This document shows positions 7,193 to 15,293 of a DNA stretch of 35,503 nucleotides, one piece after another. The DNA is from an uncultured Gemmatimonadota bacterium. Lineage in GTDB: Bacteria > Gemmatimonadota > Gemmatimonadetes > Longimicrobiales > Longimicrobiaceae. Both the position numbers and the translations under genes were made by a program. The stretch lies in NCBI GenBank assembly GCA_902805735.1, contig CADCTW010000209.1, positions 1-35,503 on the forward strand, read 5' to 3'. Every line of letters starts with the position of its first letter. Position 1 is the stretch's first letter. Under the pieces are notes generated by a model that made no database searches, was not told where the DNA came from, and saw only the letters and a list, made by a program, of their open reading frames with translations.

Positions 7193-8095
7193 TCACTGCG
7201 CCGCCCCCGGCCGCCGGTCCGGCTCCACGTGCACGATCACGTCCTGTGCTCCCAGCCGCTGCGCCACCTCGTTCTCCACGCGGTCGGCGATGTCGTGCGC
7301 GGTCTCCACGTCCAGCCCGCCGCGCACGGCGATGGTGAGCTCGGCGAAGAGGGCGCCGGGGCGTCCGCGGGAGCGCACGTCGTACACCTGGCGCACCCCG
7401 CGGACGGTGCCGGCCACGTGCGTGATCTCGTCCGCCTCCACCGCCCGCTGGTCCACCAGCACGGGCACGGCCTCGCGGATGATCCCCCACCCCGTGCGCG
7501 CGATCAGCACGGCGACGACCAGCGTGGTCCACGCGTCGCCGTTGGGAACGCCCAGCTCGGTGAGGCCCAGCCCCGCGAGCACCGCGACCGTCACCCACAC
7601 GTCCGCCCGCAGGTGCGCCGCGTCCGCCAGCAGCAGGTCGCTACGCAGCGCCTGGCCGCGGCGGCGCTCGTATGTGGAGGCCGCGAGGCCGATGGCCAGC
7701 GACGCGCCCATGGCGCCGATCGCCACCGTCGCGTCCAGCTCCGACTCGCCGCCGCGCAGGATGCGCGACACGGCCCCCCGCACCAGCTCGGTGACGGTGA
7801 TGGAGAGGAAGGCCACCATCGCCAGCGCGCCCAGCGTCTCGAACTTGGCGTGGCCGTACGGGTGCTCCTCGTCCGGCGCCGCCCCGGCCACGCGCGCCAG
7901 CACGATGGCGACGACGGTGGTCAGCACGTCCAGCCCGGAGTCGATGGCGCCGCCCAGCACGGCCAGCGACCCCGCCCGCACACCGGCGGCCGCCTTCACC
8001 ACCACGAGCACCAGCGACACGGTGAGCATGGCGTTGAGCACCCGCCGCACCTGGGCGGAGCGCGCACCGGGCGCCGCATCCACGAGCTCCATCAT
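7193..8095 (-). CDS. cation diffusion facilitator (CDF) family transporter
   Basis: A 300-residue membrane transporter expected to export divalent metals such as Zn, Fe, Mn or Co in exchange for protons. The TM2 metal site is SLAVLGGAIDSGLDVLT, with the paired aspartates four residues apart. HPYGHAKFETLGAL is the signature following TM3. A second pair of metal ligands appears in LLADAAHLRADVWVT (HxxxD). A cytoplasmic C-terminal domain of about 80 residues (LVDQRAVEADEI...) ends in DVIVHVEPD. The first ATG (8095) overlaps the TGA of the amidohydrolase as ATGA, which implies translational coupling; a second ATG follows immediately. Metal specificity cannot be assigned. Confidence 0.93.
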   Translation of the reverse strand: MMELVDAAPGARSAQVRRVLNAMLTVSLVLVVVKAAAGVRAGSLAVLGGAIDSGLDVLTTVVAIVLARVAGAAPDEEHPYGHAKFETLGALAMVAFLSITVTELVRGAVSRILRGGESELDATVAIGAMGASLAIGLAASTYERRRGQALRSDLLLADAAHLRADVWVTVAVLAGLGLTELGVPNGDAWTTLVVAVLIARTGWGIIREAVPVLVDQRAVEADEITHVAGTVRGVRQVYDVRSRGRPGALFAELTIAVRGGLDVETAHDIADRVENEVAQRLGAQDVIVHVEPDRRPGAAQ

Positions 8096-9417
8096 CCCAC
8101 CAGCGCCCGGCGGACCCGGGTGGCGGACACTTCCATGGCCGCCGCGATCTCCGCCTCGTCCAGCGTGGCGAGCGCGCCGTCGCGGAAGAGGACGCGCCCC
8201 TTCACCACCGTCAGGATCACGTCCGACGCGCGCGCCGCGTGGAAGACGGCCGCCTCCGGCGAGTGCACCGGGCGCACATGCGCCCCCGCCAGCGACACGG
8301 CGCACAGGTCCGCGTCCTTGCCCGGCTCCAGCGTCCCGACGCGGTCCTCCATCCCCAGCGCCGCCGCGCCGTCCAGCGTGCAGAGGCGCAGCAGATCGGC
8401 GGGCGACAGGATCTCGTGCGACGCGAGCCGTCCGCGGTGCACGACGGAAGCGATGCGCGCCTCTTCCAGCAGGTCCAGCCGGTTGTTGCTCCCCACGGAG
8501 TCCGTCCCCAGCCCCACGCGCACCCCGGCCTCCAGCAGCTCGGGGTAGGGGGCGATGCCGTGCCCCAGCTTGGCGTTGGCCACGGGGCAGTGGGCGATGG
8601 CGCACCCGGCTTCGGCGATGCGCAGGATGTCTTCCGCGTCCAGCGTCACGCAGTGGATGAGGAGCGGACGCGCGTCGAGCACGCCCAGCCGGTCCAGCAT
8701 CTCCACCGTGGTCCGGCCGCGCACGGGGGTGTCGATGCCGCGCGCCCGCAGCCCCGGCGCGAAGTCCCCCTCCCCCGCCGTTACCAGCGCCCGCTCCGCC
8801 TGGGACTCGGAGGCGTGCACGGCCATGGGGAGATCCTCGGCCAGCGAGTACTCGGCGGCGGCGCGGAAGAGGCGGTCGGACACGGTGTAGGGCGCGTGCG
8901 GCGACACGCCGATCCTCACCAGCTCCGTCTCGTCGCGGCGCAGCAGGTCCACGGCGGCGCGCAGCTCGGCCATGGACTCCGCGGCCTGCGCCGGATCGGG
9001 CCCGAACACCTCGCGGTACAGCACGCCGCGCATCCCCGACTCGCGCAGCGCCACCGCCCCCGCGGCGGACGACTCGGTCCCGGCCAGCGTGGTCATCCCG
9101 GAGCGGATCGCCTCCACCATGGTCCAGCGGGCGGCGGCGCGGTAGTCGTCGTCGTCCATCGCCACGCGCTTGGTGCCCACCAGGCGCAGGATCCAGTCGC
9201 GGAAGCGCAGGTCCTCCAGCGCGCCGCGAAAGAGCGACAGCTCGGGGTGCGCGTGCACGTTCACGAGCCCGGGGAGGAGCGCCGCCTCGCCGAGCTCCAC
9301 CACCTCCGCGCCGGGGTGCGGCTCCAGCGCGGCGGCGGGCCCCACCGCCGCGATCCGCCCGTCTGCCCCCACCATCACCGCCCCGTCGCGGATCGGCTCC
9401 AGCGCCACGGGCAGCAC
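8092..9417 (-). CDS. amidohydrolase (cytosine-deaminase-like/MtaD family)
   Basis: A metal-dependent deaminase or hydrolase of about 441 residues. Ligands of the amidohydrolase barrel are all visible: HAH in LVNVHAHPEL, SPHAPYT, the His in MAVHASES, the His in LIHCVTL and the Asp in GLGTDSVGSNN. The C-terminal sheet (GKDADLCAVSL, VVKGRVLFRDG) is typical. This subgroup deaminates methylthioadenosine, S-adenosylhomocysteine, guanine or aminodeoxyfutalosine. Because mqnB is present in the window, aminodeoxyfutalosine deaminase is an attractive but unproven role. Similarity (IYRAAWVLP) begins before any canonical start: the frame stays open upstream but has no ATG, GTG or TTG until GTG 9417, and ATG 9375 is next. 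Its stop overlaps the CDF start. Confidence 0.87.
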   Translation of the reverse strand: MLPVALEPIRDGAVMVGADGRIAAVGPAAALEPHPGAEVVELGEAALLPGLVNVHAHPELSLFRGALEDLRFRDWILRLVGTKRVAMDDDDYRAAARWTMVEAIRSGMTTLAGTESSAAGAVALRESGMRGVLYREVFGPDPAQAAESMAELRAAVDLLRRDETELVRIGVSPHAPYTVSDRLFRAAAEYSLAEDLPMAVHASESQAERALVTAGEGDFAPGLRARGIDTPVRGRTTVEMLDRLGVLDARPLLIHCVTLDAEDILRIAEAGCAIAHCPVANAKLGHGIAPYPELLEAGVRVGLGTDSVGSNNRLDLLEEARIASVVHRGRLASHEILSPADLLRLCTLDGAAALGMEDRVGTLEPGKDADLCAVSLAGAHVRPVHSPEAAVFHAARASDVILTVVKGRVLFRDGALATLDEAEIAAAMEVSATRVRRALVG

Positions 9418-9448
9418 CCACGCCGCACGGTATATCGTCGGAGAAGTA

Positions 9449-9477
9449 ATCTCTGTGCCTCTGTGTCTCTGTGTGAG
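9449..9477. repeat. single arm of the CACACAGAGAC repeat
   Basis: A half-copy (ATCTCTGTGCCTCTGTGTCT orientation) sits between the outer-membrane protein stop (9483, minus strand) and the amidohydrolase. On the minus strand it runs directly into the amidohydrolase N-terminal codons. Confidence 0.75.
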
Positions 9478-9482
9478 CCCAA

Positions 9483-11264
9483 TCAGTTGGGAAAGCTGAA
9501 CAGCGACGCGCTCAGGGGCCGGCGGCTGCTGCGGCGGATCTGCGGGTGGTCGTCGGCGGCGCCGCGGCCCACGGCCTGGCCGATGCCGAGGGACACCTGG
9601 ACGCCACCCGGCTGGAAGCGCGGCGCCACGGGGGCCGCGATGTCCAGCCGGTAGGTGCGGCGCGAGCCGGGGGGGAAGGCCACGCGCAGCCCCACGCCCA
9701 CGTTGGCCTGCACCGGCGACTCGCGGCCGTACAGGTCGCCGCCCTGCCAGATCTTGCCCACGTCCACGAACGCGGCCGAGCCCACGTCGAAGAGGCGCGG
9801 ATAAGGCCATCCGAGGTACATGCGGTGCTCCAGCGTGGCCACCGCGCGGCGCTCGCCCATGAACACGTGCGGGCGGTACCCGCGCAGGCCCGCGCGGCTC
9901 CCCAGCGTGAGCTGGAAGGGCACCGTGGTCCGCCATCCGCCGTCGGCGAACAGGGAGGCCACCCAGGTGGAGCGGCTGTCGGGGCCGGGGCGCCAGTACG
10001 CCCACGCATCCGCCTGGCCGAAGAGGTTGCGCCACTCGAAGCTCCCCACCGGCGCCGCGTAGTCGCGCCGCCCCTCGGCCACCACCCGCATACCGGCCAG
10101 CACCCCGCCGGGGAGGTGCCCCGCCGCGAAGAAGCCCAGGTCCACCGCCAGGTCGTCGTCGTCCGAGATGGCGGAAAGGCTGCGCCCGATCCCCATCTCC
10201 GCCTCCACCCCCAGCCGCACGTCCTCCGCGCCGCGCACGGCGTCCAGCGCGCGGTGGCGCTCGAACCAGACGTTGCGCTGCCCGGCCAGGAACACCATGC
10301 GCAGCGACGACACCGAGTCCAACCCGAACACCTCGCCGCCGCCCGGCACGGGCACGGTGATGGGGGTGCCGGAGGCGGAGCGCAGCGAGTCGCGCGGGTA
10401 CACCGTCCAGTCCCCCGCCAGCGCCACGCCGAACAGCGTCAGGTTGCCGCGCTGCCCCAGGCGGAACACCGTGCCCACGTCGAAGGCGCGGCGCTCCTCG
10501 GGGAAGAGGAAGCGGCGCGGGCGCCCCTCTTCGCCGGGGATCCAGAACTCGAAGTTGTTGGCCTCGTGCTCCACCTGCTGCCGGAAGGCGAAGCGCCCCG
10601 CCTCGCCGCGGAAGGGCCAGGCGAGGCGCTGCTGCACGCCGTAGCCCACCGGCGTGCGCTCCAGCGACAGCTCCGCGTCCGCCTGGGTGCCGAAGAGCTG
10701 GCGCGTGGCGAAGGCGGCGCCGAACACGCGCTCGCCCTGCCGCTCCTTGATGAAGGCGGACACCCGCTGCCCGCGCCCCATCAGGTTGTCCTCGCGCAGC
10801 TCCAGCCCGCGCAGCCCCACCTCGCCGCTCTCCACCTGCGGCTCCAGCCGGGTGGACCACTCGTCGCGCGTCTCCACCACCACGTGCATCGTGCCGTCCG
10901 GCTGGCGCACGGCGAACACGTCCGCGTCTGCCAGGAACGAGGTGCTGCGCAGGATGCGTTCGGAGTCTTCCAGCAGCGCCGGGTCGTAGCACGAGCCCTC
11001 GCGGAAGAGCAGCTCGCGCCGGATCACCGCTTCGCGCGTGCGGATGTGCGCGCGGTTCGCCAGCCGGTACGCCCACCCGAAGCGCGAGTCCAGCTTCCCC
11101 GCCTCCGCGTCGAACACGGAGCGGTTGTCCACGAAGAGCTGCGAGACGCGCCCCAGCGGGCATTCGCCGGGCGCTTCCTGCGCCGGCAGGGCACGCGAAA
11201 GCTGCGCGGCCGCCGCCAGGGCGAGCGCGCAGCAGGTACGGGTGGAAGGGCGCAGGGTCGGCAA
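9483..11264 (-). CDS. POTRA/beta-barrel outer-membrane protein (Omp85-like)
   Basis: A 593-residue secreted protein. The signal peptide is a basic n-region, a CCALALAAAAQL core and a likely cut after ALPAQ. A POTRA-like segment follows at about 70-130 (REAVIRRELLFREGSCYDP, RILRSTSFLADADVFAV, MHVVVETRDEW). The rest is alternating beta-barrel sequence, with GLRGYRPHVFMGERRAVATLEHRMYL near the end, matching the RGY signature of BamA/TamA/ShlB-type barrels. It has one POTRA rather than five, so it is not housekeeping BamA; a specialised insertion or secretion pore is more likely. The start is TTG 11264, preceded by CGAGG; other frame-open starts would spoil the signal peptide. It lies 137 bp after the TPR gene. 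The cargo is unknown. Confidence 0.82.
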   Translation of the reverse strand: MPTLRPSTRTCCALALAAAAQLSRALPAQEAPGECPLGRVSQLFVDNRSVFDAEAGKLDSRFGWAYRLANRAHIRTREAVIRRELLFREGSCYDPALLEDSERILRSTSFLADADVFAVRQPDGTMHVVVETRDEWSTRLEPQVESGEVGLRGLELREDNLMGRGQRVSAFIKERQGERVFGAAFATRQLFGTQADAELSLERTPVGYGVQQRLAWPFRGEAGRFAFRQQVEHEANNFEFWIPGEEGRPRRFLFPEERRAFDVGTVFRLGQRGNLTLFGVALAGDWTVYPRDSLRSASGTPITVPVPGGGEVFGLDSVSSLRMVFLAGQRNVWFERHRALDAVRGAEDVRLGVEAEMGIGRSLSAISDDDDLAVDLGFFAAGHLPGGVLAGMRVVAEGRRDYAAPVGSFEWRNLFGQADAWAYWRPGPDSRSTWVASLFADGGWRTTVPFQLTLGSRAGLRGYRPHVFMGERRAVATLEHRMYLGWPYPRLFDVGSAAFVDVGKIWQGGDLYGRESPVQANVGVGLRVAFPPGSRRTYRLDIAAPVAPRFQPGGVQVSLGIGQAVGRGAADDHPQIRRSSRRPLSASLFSFPN

Positions 11265-11333
11265 CCTCGGCCTCGCGGCGAATGGGGTCCCCTGCCGGGG
11301 GAGCAATCTTCGAGCCCGGTCCAAACAGAAGGG

Positions 11334-11398
11334 CTCACACAGAGACACGGAGACACAGAGAAGTGTTCCCTCTCCGTGTCTCCGTGTCTCTGTGTGAG
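11334..11398. repeat. 27-bp inverted repeat between co-directional genes
   Basis: Arms 11334-11360 and 11372-11398 pair with one mismatch around an 11-base loop. Unlike the other full copies, it lies between two genes on the same strand (TPR protein and outer-membrane protein), where it could partly terminate transcription or stabilise the upstream mRNA. Confidence 0.85.
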
Positions 11399-11401
11399 CC
11401 T

Positions 11402-12745
11402 TCAGCCTTCGGCGGCCGAGAGCGAAGATTCGGCGATGAGCCGGGCGAGCGCTTCCTCGGCGTGGGCCTGGTCCTTGACGGCGCCCAGCCCGGCGAACAT
11501 CTCGCAGGCCCGCTCCAGGTACGCCTGGGCCTCTTCCACCCCGCCGGTCTGCAGGCGCAGCTCGGCGTAGTCGGCCAGCGTCTCGGCTTCGAGGTACGTG
11601 TACCCCTTGGCGCGGGCGATCTCCAGCGCCTTCTCGTACAGGGTGAACCCGTCGGCGTCGCCCCTCGAACGGGCGATGTTGCCCCGGCTGTGGTAGAAGC
11701 GCACCAGCAGGTAGGGCGAAGCGGCGGCGATGGCGTGCTCCTCGGCCACGTGCGCCCACTCCTCCGCCTGCGTCACGTGCCCCTGCTGCAGCCGCAGCTC
11801 CGCGATGTCCACCGCGATCGCCACCCGCAGCGTGGGGGTGATGGGGAGCTCGAAGGCCTGCTCGTAGATCGCGGATGCCTCGTCCGTCCGCCCCTGCAGC
11901 GCGCGCAGGTGCGCCATGTTGTGGAGGCAGACCGCGAGATCCTGCGGGGACGGGTGCACGTTCCAGATGGCGAGAGCCCGCTCGAACCACTCCTCCGCGT
12001 CGTCGATGCGCTCCAGGCGCGTCGCCACGTTGCCGAGGTTGTTGAACAGGTATCCGCGCTCCAGCTCCAGCGTACCCTTGGAAGACACTTCGGTGAGCTC
12101 CAAGACGGCCCGGTACGCCGCCTCCGCCTCCGGCCAGCGCCCCTGCCACAGGTACACGTTGGACCGTCCGGTGCGGGCGATCACCTCGGCGTGCAGGTCC
12201 GCGGAGTCGCGGGCGAGCTCGGCGCTGCGCTCGTAGTGCGAGGCTGCTTCCTGGAACTCGCCAAGCGCGAGCGAGATGCGCCCCACCCGCCGAAGCGCGA
12301 GCACCTGGGCTCCCTTCTCCGCCAGGGGGAGGGACACGCGGAGGGCCGCGCCATAGCACTGGTGTGCGCTGCGGACGCGGCCCATCTCCTCGTGCTGCTC
12401 GCCCAGGGCCACCAGGTGGCGCGCGGCGGCGTCGAAATCGCCGGCGAAAAAGCTCCGCAGCACCGGGCGCAGGCCCTGGTGCAGGGAGCTCACGTACTCG
12501 CGCAGCGCCGCCTCCGCATCGTCCAGCGCCCGGTCGATCTCGTCCGGGCGGAGGATGCGCTTGTCCACCGTGGCGAACGCGCTGGAGCTGTCCCACGTCC
12601 TGCGCGGGTCCGGCTGGGCGGAGCTGATCAGCCGCAACCGGAGCACTTCGAGGTCGTCGAGCGGTGGAAGAAGCGCGAGCACTTCTTCCACGGCCGCATC
12701 GGCTCTCTGCACGGAAAGGGGGCGCGACGTGTGGGGGTCAGCCAC
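11402..12745 (-). CDS. tetratricopeptide-repeat protein
   Basis: A 447-residue soluble protein made largely of TPR-type helical pairs. Repeats are visible from about residue 100 to 430, with units such as GEFQEAASHYERSAELA, GRWPEAEAAYRAVLEL, ERIDDAEEWFERALAIW, GRTDEASAIYEQAFEL and GGVEEAQAYLERACEMF. There is no signal peptide, transmembrane segment or DNA-binding domain. The N-terminal 95 residues have no repeat and are not recognised. The start is GTG 12745, overlapping the stop of the lipoprotein gene (GTGGCTGA), so the two are translationally coupled. Role: a scaffold for protein-protein contacts. It resembles the TPR half of some transcription regulators, but no effector domain is present. 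Confidence 0.85.
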   Translation of the reverse strand: MADPHTSRPLSVQRADAAVEEVLALLPPLDDLEVLRLRLISSAQPDPRRTWDSSSAFATVDKRILRPDEIDRALDDAEAALREYVSSLHQGLRPVLRSFFAGDFDAAARHLVALGEQHEEMGRVRSAHQCYGAALRVSLPLAEKGAQVLALRRVGRISLALGEFQEAASHYERSAELARDSADLHAEVIARTGRSNVYLWQGRWPEAEAAYRAVLELTEVSSKGTLELERGYLFNNLGNVATRLERIDDAEEWFERALAIWNVHPSPQDLAVCLHNMAHLRALQGRTDEASAIYEQAFELPITPTLRVAIAVDIAELRLQQGHVTQAEEWAHVAEEHAIAAASPYLLVRFYHSRGNIARSRGDADGFTLYEKALEIARAKGYTYLEAETLADYAELRLQTGGVEEAQAYLERACEMFAGLGAVKDQAHAEEALARLIAESSLSAAEG

Positions 12746-13319
12746 CCGAGGAGCTGACCGTACCGCCGCCGCGCGTGTCCCCGGTGCCGTGCGTCGAGAA
12801 GTGCCACACCTGCGCCTGCACGCGCAGCCCGTCGGCGCTCAGCGTCCCTCCCTCGTCCGTCCACAGCTTGGTGGACTCGTCGTACCAGACCGCCTTGGGG
12901 GCGTACCCCTCGCTGGTGGTGCCGACGTAGGGAAGCTCGATGGTGATGGGCTGCGCGAACTTCACGTTGTGCGGGCCGAACTCGGCCATCGCGCGCTCCG
13001 TCCCCTCCTTGGGGAGGCTGAGCGTGAACATCGTGACCTTGTCCACCGCGCCGGCCGGCACCACGATGCGGAAGCCGTAGTACTCCAGCGTCCCGCCGCG
13101 GGGCCCGATCCACGCCTTGGCCCACAGGTTCTCCGGCTTCGTCCGGGTTTCCTTGTAGGCCGCCACCCTCTCCACGCTCTCGAAGTTGAGCGTCGTCTCC
13201 GTGGAAGCGATGCGCGCCTCCACCGGCGGAGCGATCTCCACCTGCGGCCCCTCCATTTCCGAGCAACCAGCCGCCAGCGCGAGCATCGGCAAACCGAACA
13301 GGAAACGGCGAAGACGCAT
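12738..13319 (-). CDS. ZU5-like lipoprotein
   Basis: A 193-residue predicted lipoprotein. The signal peptide MRLRRFLFGLPMLALAAGC has a lipobox with Cys19. Residues about 70-130 (IGPRGGTLEYYGFRIVVPAGAV... TMFTLSL) resemble a ZU5 domain, which usually begins with GGxL followed by a VPxGAL-like turn. The C-terminal part (WYDESTKLWTDEGGTLSADG, VWHFSTHG) fits the same beta-rich fold. The ATG at 13319 is preceded by a good CCGGAGG site. It is the first gene of a unit with the TPR gene, which overlaps its end. Exposure on the periplasmic or outer face is inferred. No enzyme motif is seen. Confidence 0.8.
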   Translation of the reverse strand: MRLRRFLFGLPMLALAAGCSEMEGPQVEIAPPVEARIASTETTLNFESVERVAAYKETRTKPENLWAKAWIGPRGGTLEYYGFRIVVPAGAVDKVTMFTLSLPKEGTERAMAEFGPHNVKFAQPITIELPYVGTTSEGYAPKAVWYDESTKLWTDEGGTLSADGLRVQAQVWHFSTHGTGDTRGGGTVSSSGG

Positions 13320-13525
13320 GTGTACCTCCGGAAGGGGGGTAAGAGTCAGTGGAAGTGCTTGCGGAAAGGCGGGTTTACGGCGCCCACTGCGGGCGAAAGT
13401 GAACGGATGCTCCTAAGGTAACGAAAGGAACGCTTGCCTGCAACGCGTTTGTGAAACAGGGGGACGTAGAAGCGAAAACCTGAACGGCGGGGCGTCCCGC
13501 CACCTGGACTTCCCGTTCCCCTTCC
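13320..13525. promoter_or_regulatory. presumed promoter region of the lipoprotein-TPR unit
   Basis: This 206-bp gap separates the NtrC-type gene stop from the lipoprotein start, both on the minus strand. Because the unit downstream begins with a well-placed ribosome-binding site, a promoter is expected here. I could not find a convincing sigma-54 (GG-N10-GC) element or a clear -35/-10 pair. Confidence 0.3.
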
Positions 13526-14863
13526 TCACGTCGCCACCCCCAGCCGGTACTCCGCGATCTTCCGCCGCAGCGTGTTCCGGTGGATCCCCAGCCGTTCCGC
13601 CGCCATCGTCAGGTTGTTGGCCGTCTCGGCCAGGGCGCGGCGGATCATGCGGCGCTCCATCTCTTCCAGCGTCACCAGCGGCATCTCGGCCGACTCCGCG
13701 GCGGCGGGGCGCGAGGCCGGCGGGTGCAGGATGTCCGCCGGGAGGTGCTGCGGGAGGAGCACCTCGCCCTCCGACATCACCACGGCGCGCTCCATCGCGT
13801 TGCGAAGCTGCCGCACGTTCCCCGGCCACGGGTGGGCGCGCAGCGCCGCGAACACCTCTTCGGCCACCGCGCGCACCGGCCGGGCATGCTCGCGCCCGTA
13901 GTGAGCGACGTAGTGGAGCGCGAGCTGGTCCAGGTCGGGCCCCCGGTCGCGCAGCGGGGGGAGGTTGAGGGTGACCACCGCCAGGCGGTAGTACAGGTCC
14001 TCGCGGAAGCGCTCCTCGCGCACCGACTCGCCCAGGTCGCGGTTGGTGGCCGCCACGATGCGCACGTCGATGGACACCGGCGAGCCCGCGCCCACCCGCT
14101 CCACCTCCCGCTCCTGGATGGCGCGCAGGATCTTGCTCTGCAGCGCCAGCGACATGTCGCCGATCTCGTCCAGGAAGAGTGTACCGCCGTTGGCCCGTTC
14201 GAAGCGCCCGATACGGCGGCCGATGGCGCCGGTGAACGCGCCTTTCTCGTGCCCGAACAGCTCGCTCTCCAGCAGGTTCTCCGGGATGGCGGCGCAGTTG
14301 ATGGCGACGAACGGCCCCTTGGCCCGGCGCGAGCGCGAATGGAGCACGCGCGCCACCATCTCCTTCCCCGTCCCGCTCTCGCCCAGCACCAGCACGGTGG
14401 CGTCGCTGTCCGCCGCGCGGGCGATGGACTTGAACACCTGCATCATCCCCGCGCTGGAGCCCACGATGTTGGCGTCGCCCCGCGCCGGCTCGGGGAGGGG
14501 GCGCAGGCGGCGCACTTCCTCGATCCCCGCCAGGATCTCGCGCACGCGCCCGCGCGGGAGGGGCTTGGGGAGCACGTCGTGCGCCCCCTGGCGGATCGCC
14601 TCCAGCGCCAGCTCCATCGACGGGTGCTGCGACAGGAGCACCACCGGCGCGGAGCCGCCGTCGCCCCGCAGCCGTCCCAGGATCTCCATCCCCGCGTCCG
14701 AGAAGTCCGCGTCCAGGAGGATCAGGTCCCACGTTCCGGTCGCGATCAGGCGCAGCCCTTCGGTGAGCCCGCACGCGGTGTGCAGCTCCGCCGCGTCCAG
14801 CTCCGGTTCGAGCGTTCGACCGACGCCACGGTCTGCGTCCAGAAGGAGGACCTTCAAGGCCAA
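13526..14863 (-). CDS. NtrC-family sigma-54-dependent response regulator
   Basis: A 445-residue transcription activator. The receiver domain (1-120) has acidic residues Asp9 and Asp11, phospho-acceptor Asp51 and Lys100. The AAA+ domain (about 132-365) has Walker A GESGTGKE at 161-168, the sigma-54 contact loop GAFTGA at 208-213 and Walker B GGTLFLDEIGDM from 226. A Fis-type helix-turn-helix ends the protein (NNLTMAAERLGIHRNTLRRKI). It should activate sigma-54 promoters when phosphorylated. No canonical ATG precedes the receiver; TTG 14863 (or TTG 14857) is the probable start. No histidine kinase is adjacent. The closest downstream unit on the same strand is the lipoprotein-TPR-barrel group, a possible target but unproven. 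Confidence 0.92.
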   Translation of the reverse strand: MALKVLLLDADRGVGRTLEPELDAAELHTACGLTEGLRLIATGTWDLILLDADFSDAGMEILGRLRGDGGSAPVVLLSQHPSMELALEAIRQGAHDVLPKPLPRGRVREILAGIEEVRRLRPLPEPARGDANIVGSSAGMMQVFKSIARAADSDATVLVLGESGTGKEMVARVLHSRSRRAKGPFVAINCAAIPENLLESELFGHEKGAFTGAIGRRIGRFERANGGTLFLDEIGDMSLALQSKILRAIQEREVERVGAGSPVSIDVRIVAATNRDLGESVREERFREDLYYRLAVVTLNLPPLRDRGPDLDQLALHYVAHYGREHARPVRAVAEEVFAALRAHPWPGNVRQLRNAMERAVVMSEGEVLLPQHLPADILHPPASRPAAAESAEMPLVTLEEMERRMIRRALAETANNLTMAAERLGIHRNTLRRKIAEYRLGVAT

Positions 14864-15069
14864 TGGGGTGCGCTGGTTTACGGGACGTGGATGCTGCCGA
14901 TTATAGCGTCCCTGCCCGGGCGGCGCAAACAGTGTTGGGCCGTGGACTCACATTATTACGGATTTTGGTTGCCGAAGTCCAGCGCCTCCCGAAACAGCCT
15001 CAACGCGGTGGGCCGGTGCCCCGGGAAAGACCGCCCCGTGTCTCCGTGCTTCCGCGGGGAGCTGCCTTC

Positions 15070-15236
15070 TTACAGCGCCGCCTCGTGCAGCAGGCGGTTT
15101 GCGGTGCCGGTGGGGCTGCTCTTGATCACGCCGGACGTCGAGTCGGTGACGGCCACGAGTCCGGCCAGCCGCCGCGGTCCGCCTCGTAGAGCGCGCCCAC
15201 GCCGTCCCACGAGGCCATGCAGGTGCCGCTCATGGG
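15070..15236 (-). pseudogene. decayed C-terminal remnant of an S8 protease
   Basis: Read on the minus strand, this stretch encodes a degraded copy of the C-terminus of the neighbouring protease. One frame gives SGTCMASWDGVGALYEA, which aligns with SGTSMASPHVAGVGALYKA of the intact gene. Another frame gives SGVIKSSPTGTANRLLHEAAL followed by TAA, which aligns with the intact gene's last residues, TSVITGNVTGTPNRLLYKAAL. A frameshift near 15150-15180 and a small deletion after SMAS separate the two. Nothing upstream matches, so only the last 60 codons remain. It lies just past the terminator of the intact gene, as expected after a tandem duplication followed by deletion. The rest of the gap 14864-15069 shows nothing recognisable. 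Confidence 0.78.
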
Positions 15237-15248
15237 TTCAATGACAAA

Positions 15249-15282
15249 GCATCCGGCCGCCCAGGGGTGGGCGGCCGGATGC
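15249..15282 (-). terminator. rho-independent-like terminator of the S8 protease gene
   Basis: Perfect 14-bp stem: arms 15249-15262 and 15269-15282 (GCATCCGGCCGCCC and its complement), 6-base loop. On the minus strand it is followed by CTTTGTCATT, a weak U-rich tract, and it begins 12 bases after the protease stop. Confidence 0.8.
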
Positions 15283-15293
15283 GGTGTGCCGTC

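Noticed and set aside
9418..11163. Upstream extension of the amidohydrolase frame to an ATG at 11163
   Set aside because: It is an alternative frame of the outer-membrane protein gene; the translation is low-complexity and unrelated to amidohydrolases.
11265..12596. Upstream extension of the outer-membrane protein frame to 12596
   Set aside because: It covers the TPR gene in another frame and would bury the signal peptide; TTG 11264 gives a proper export signal.
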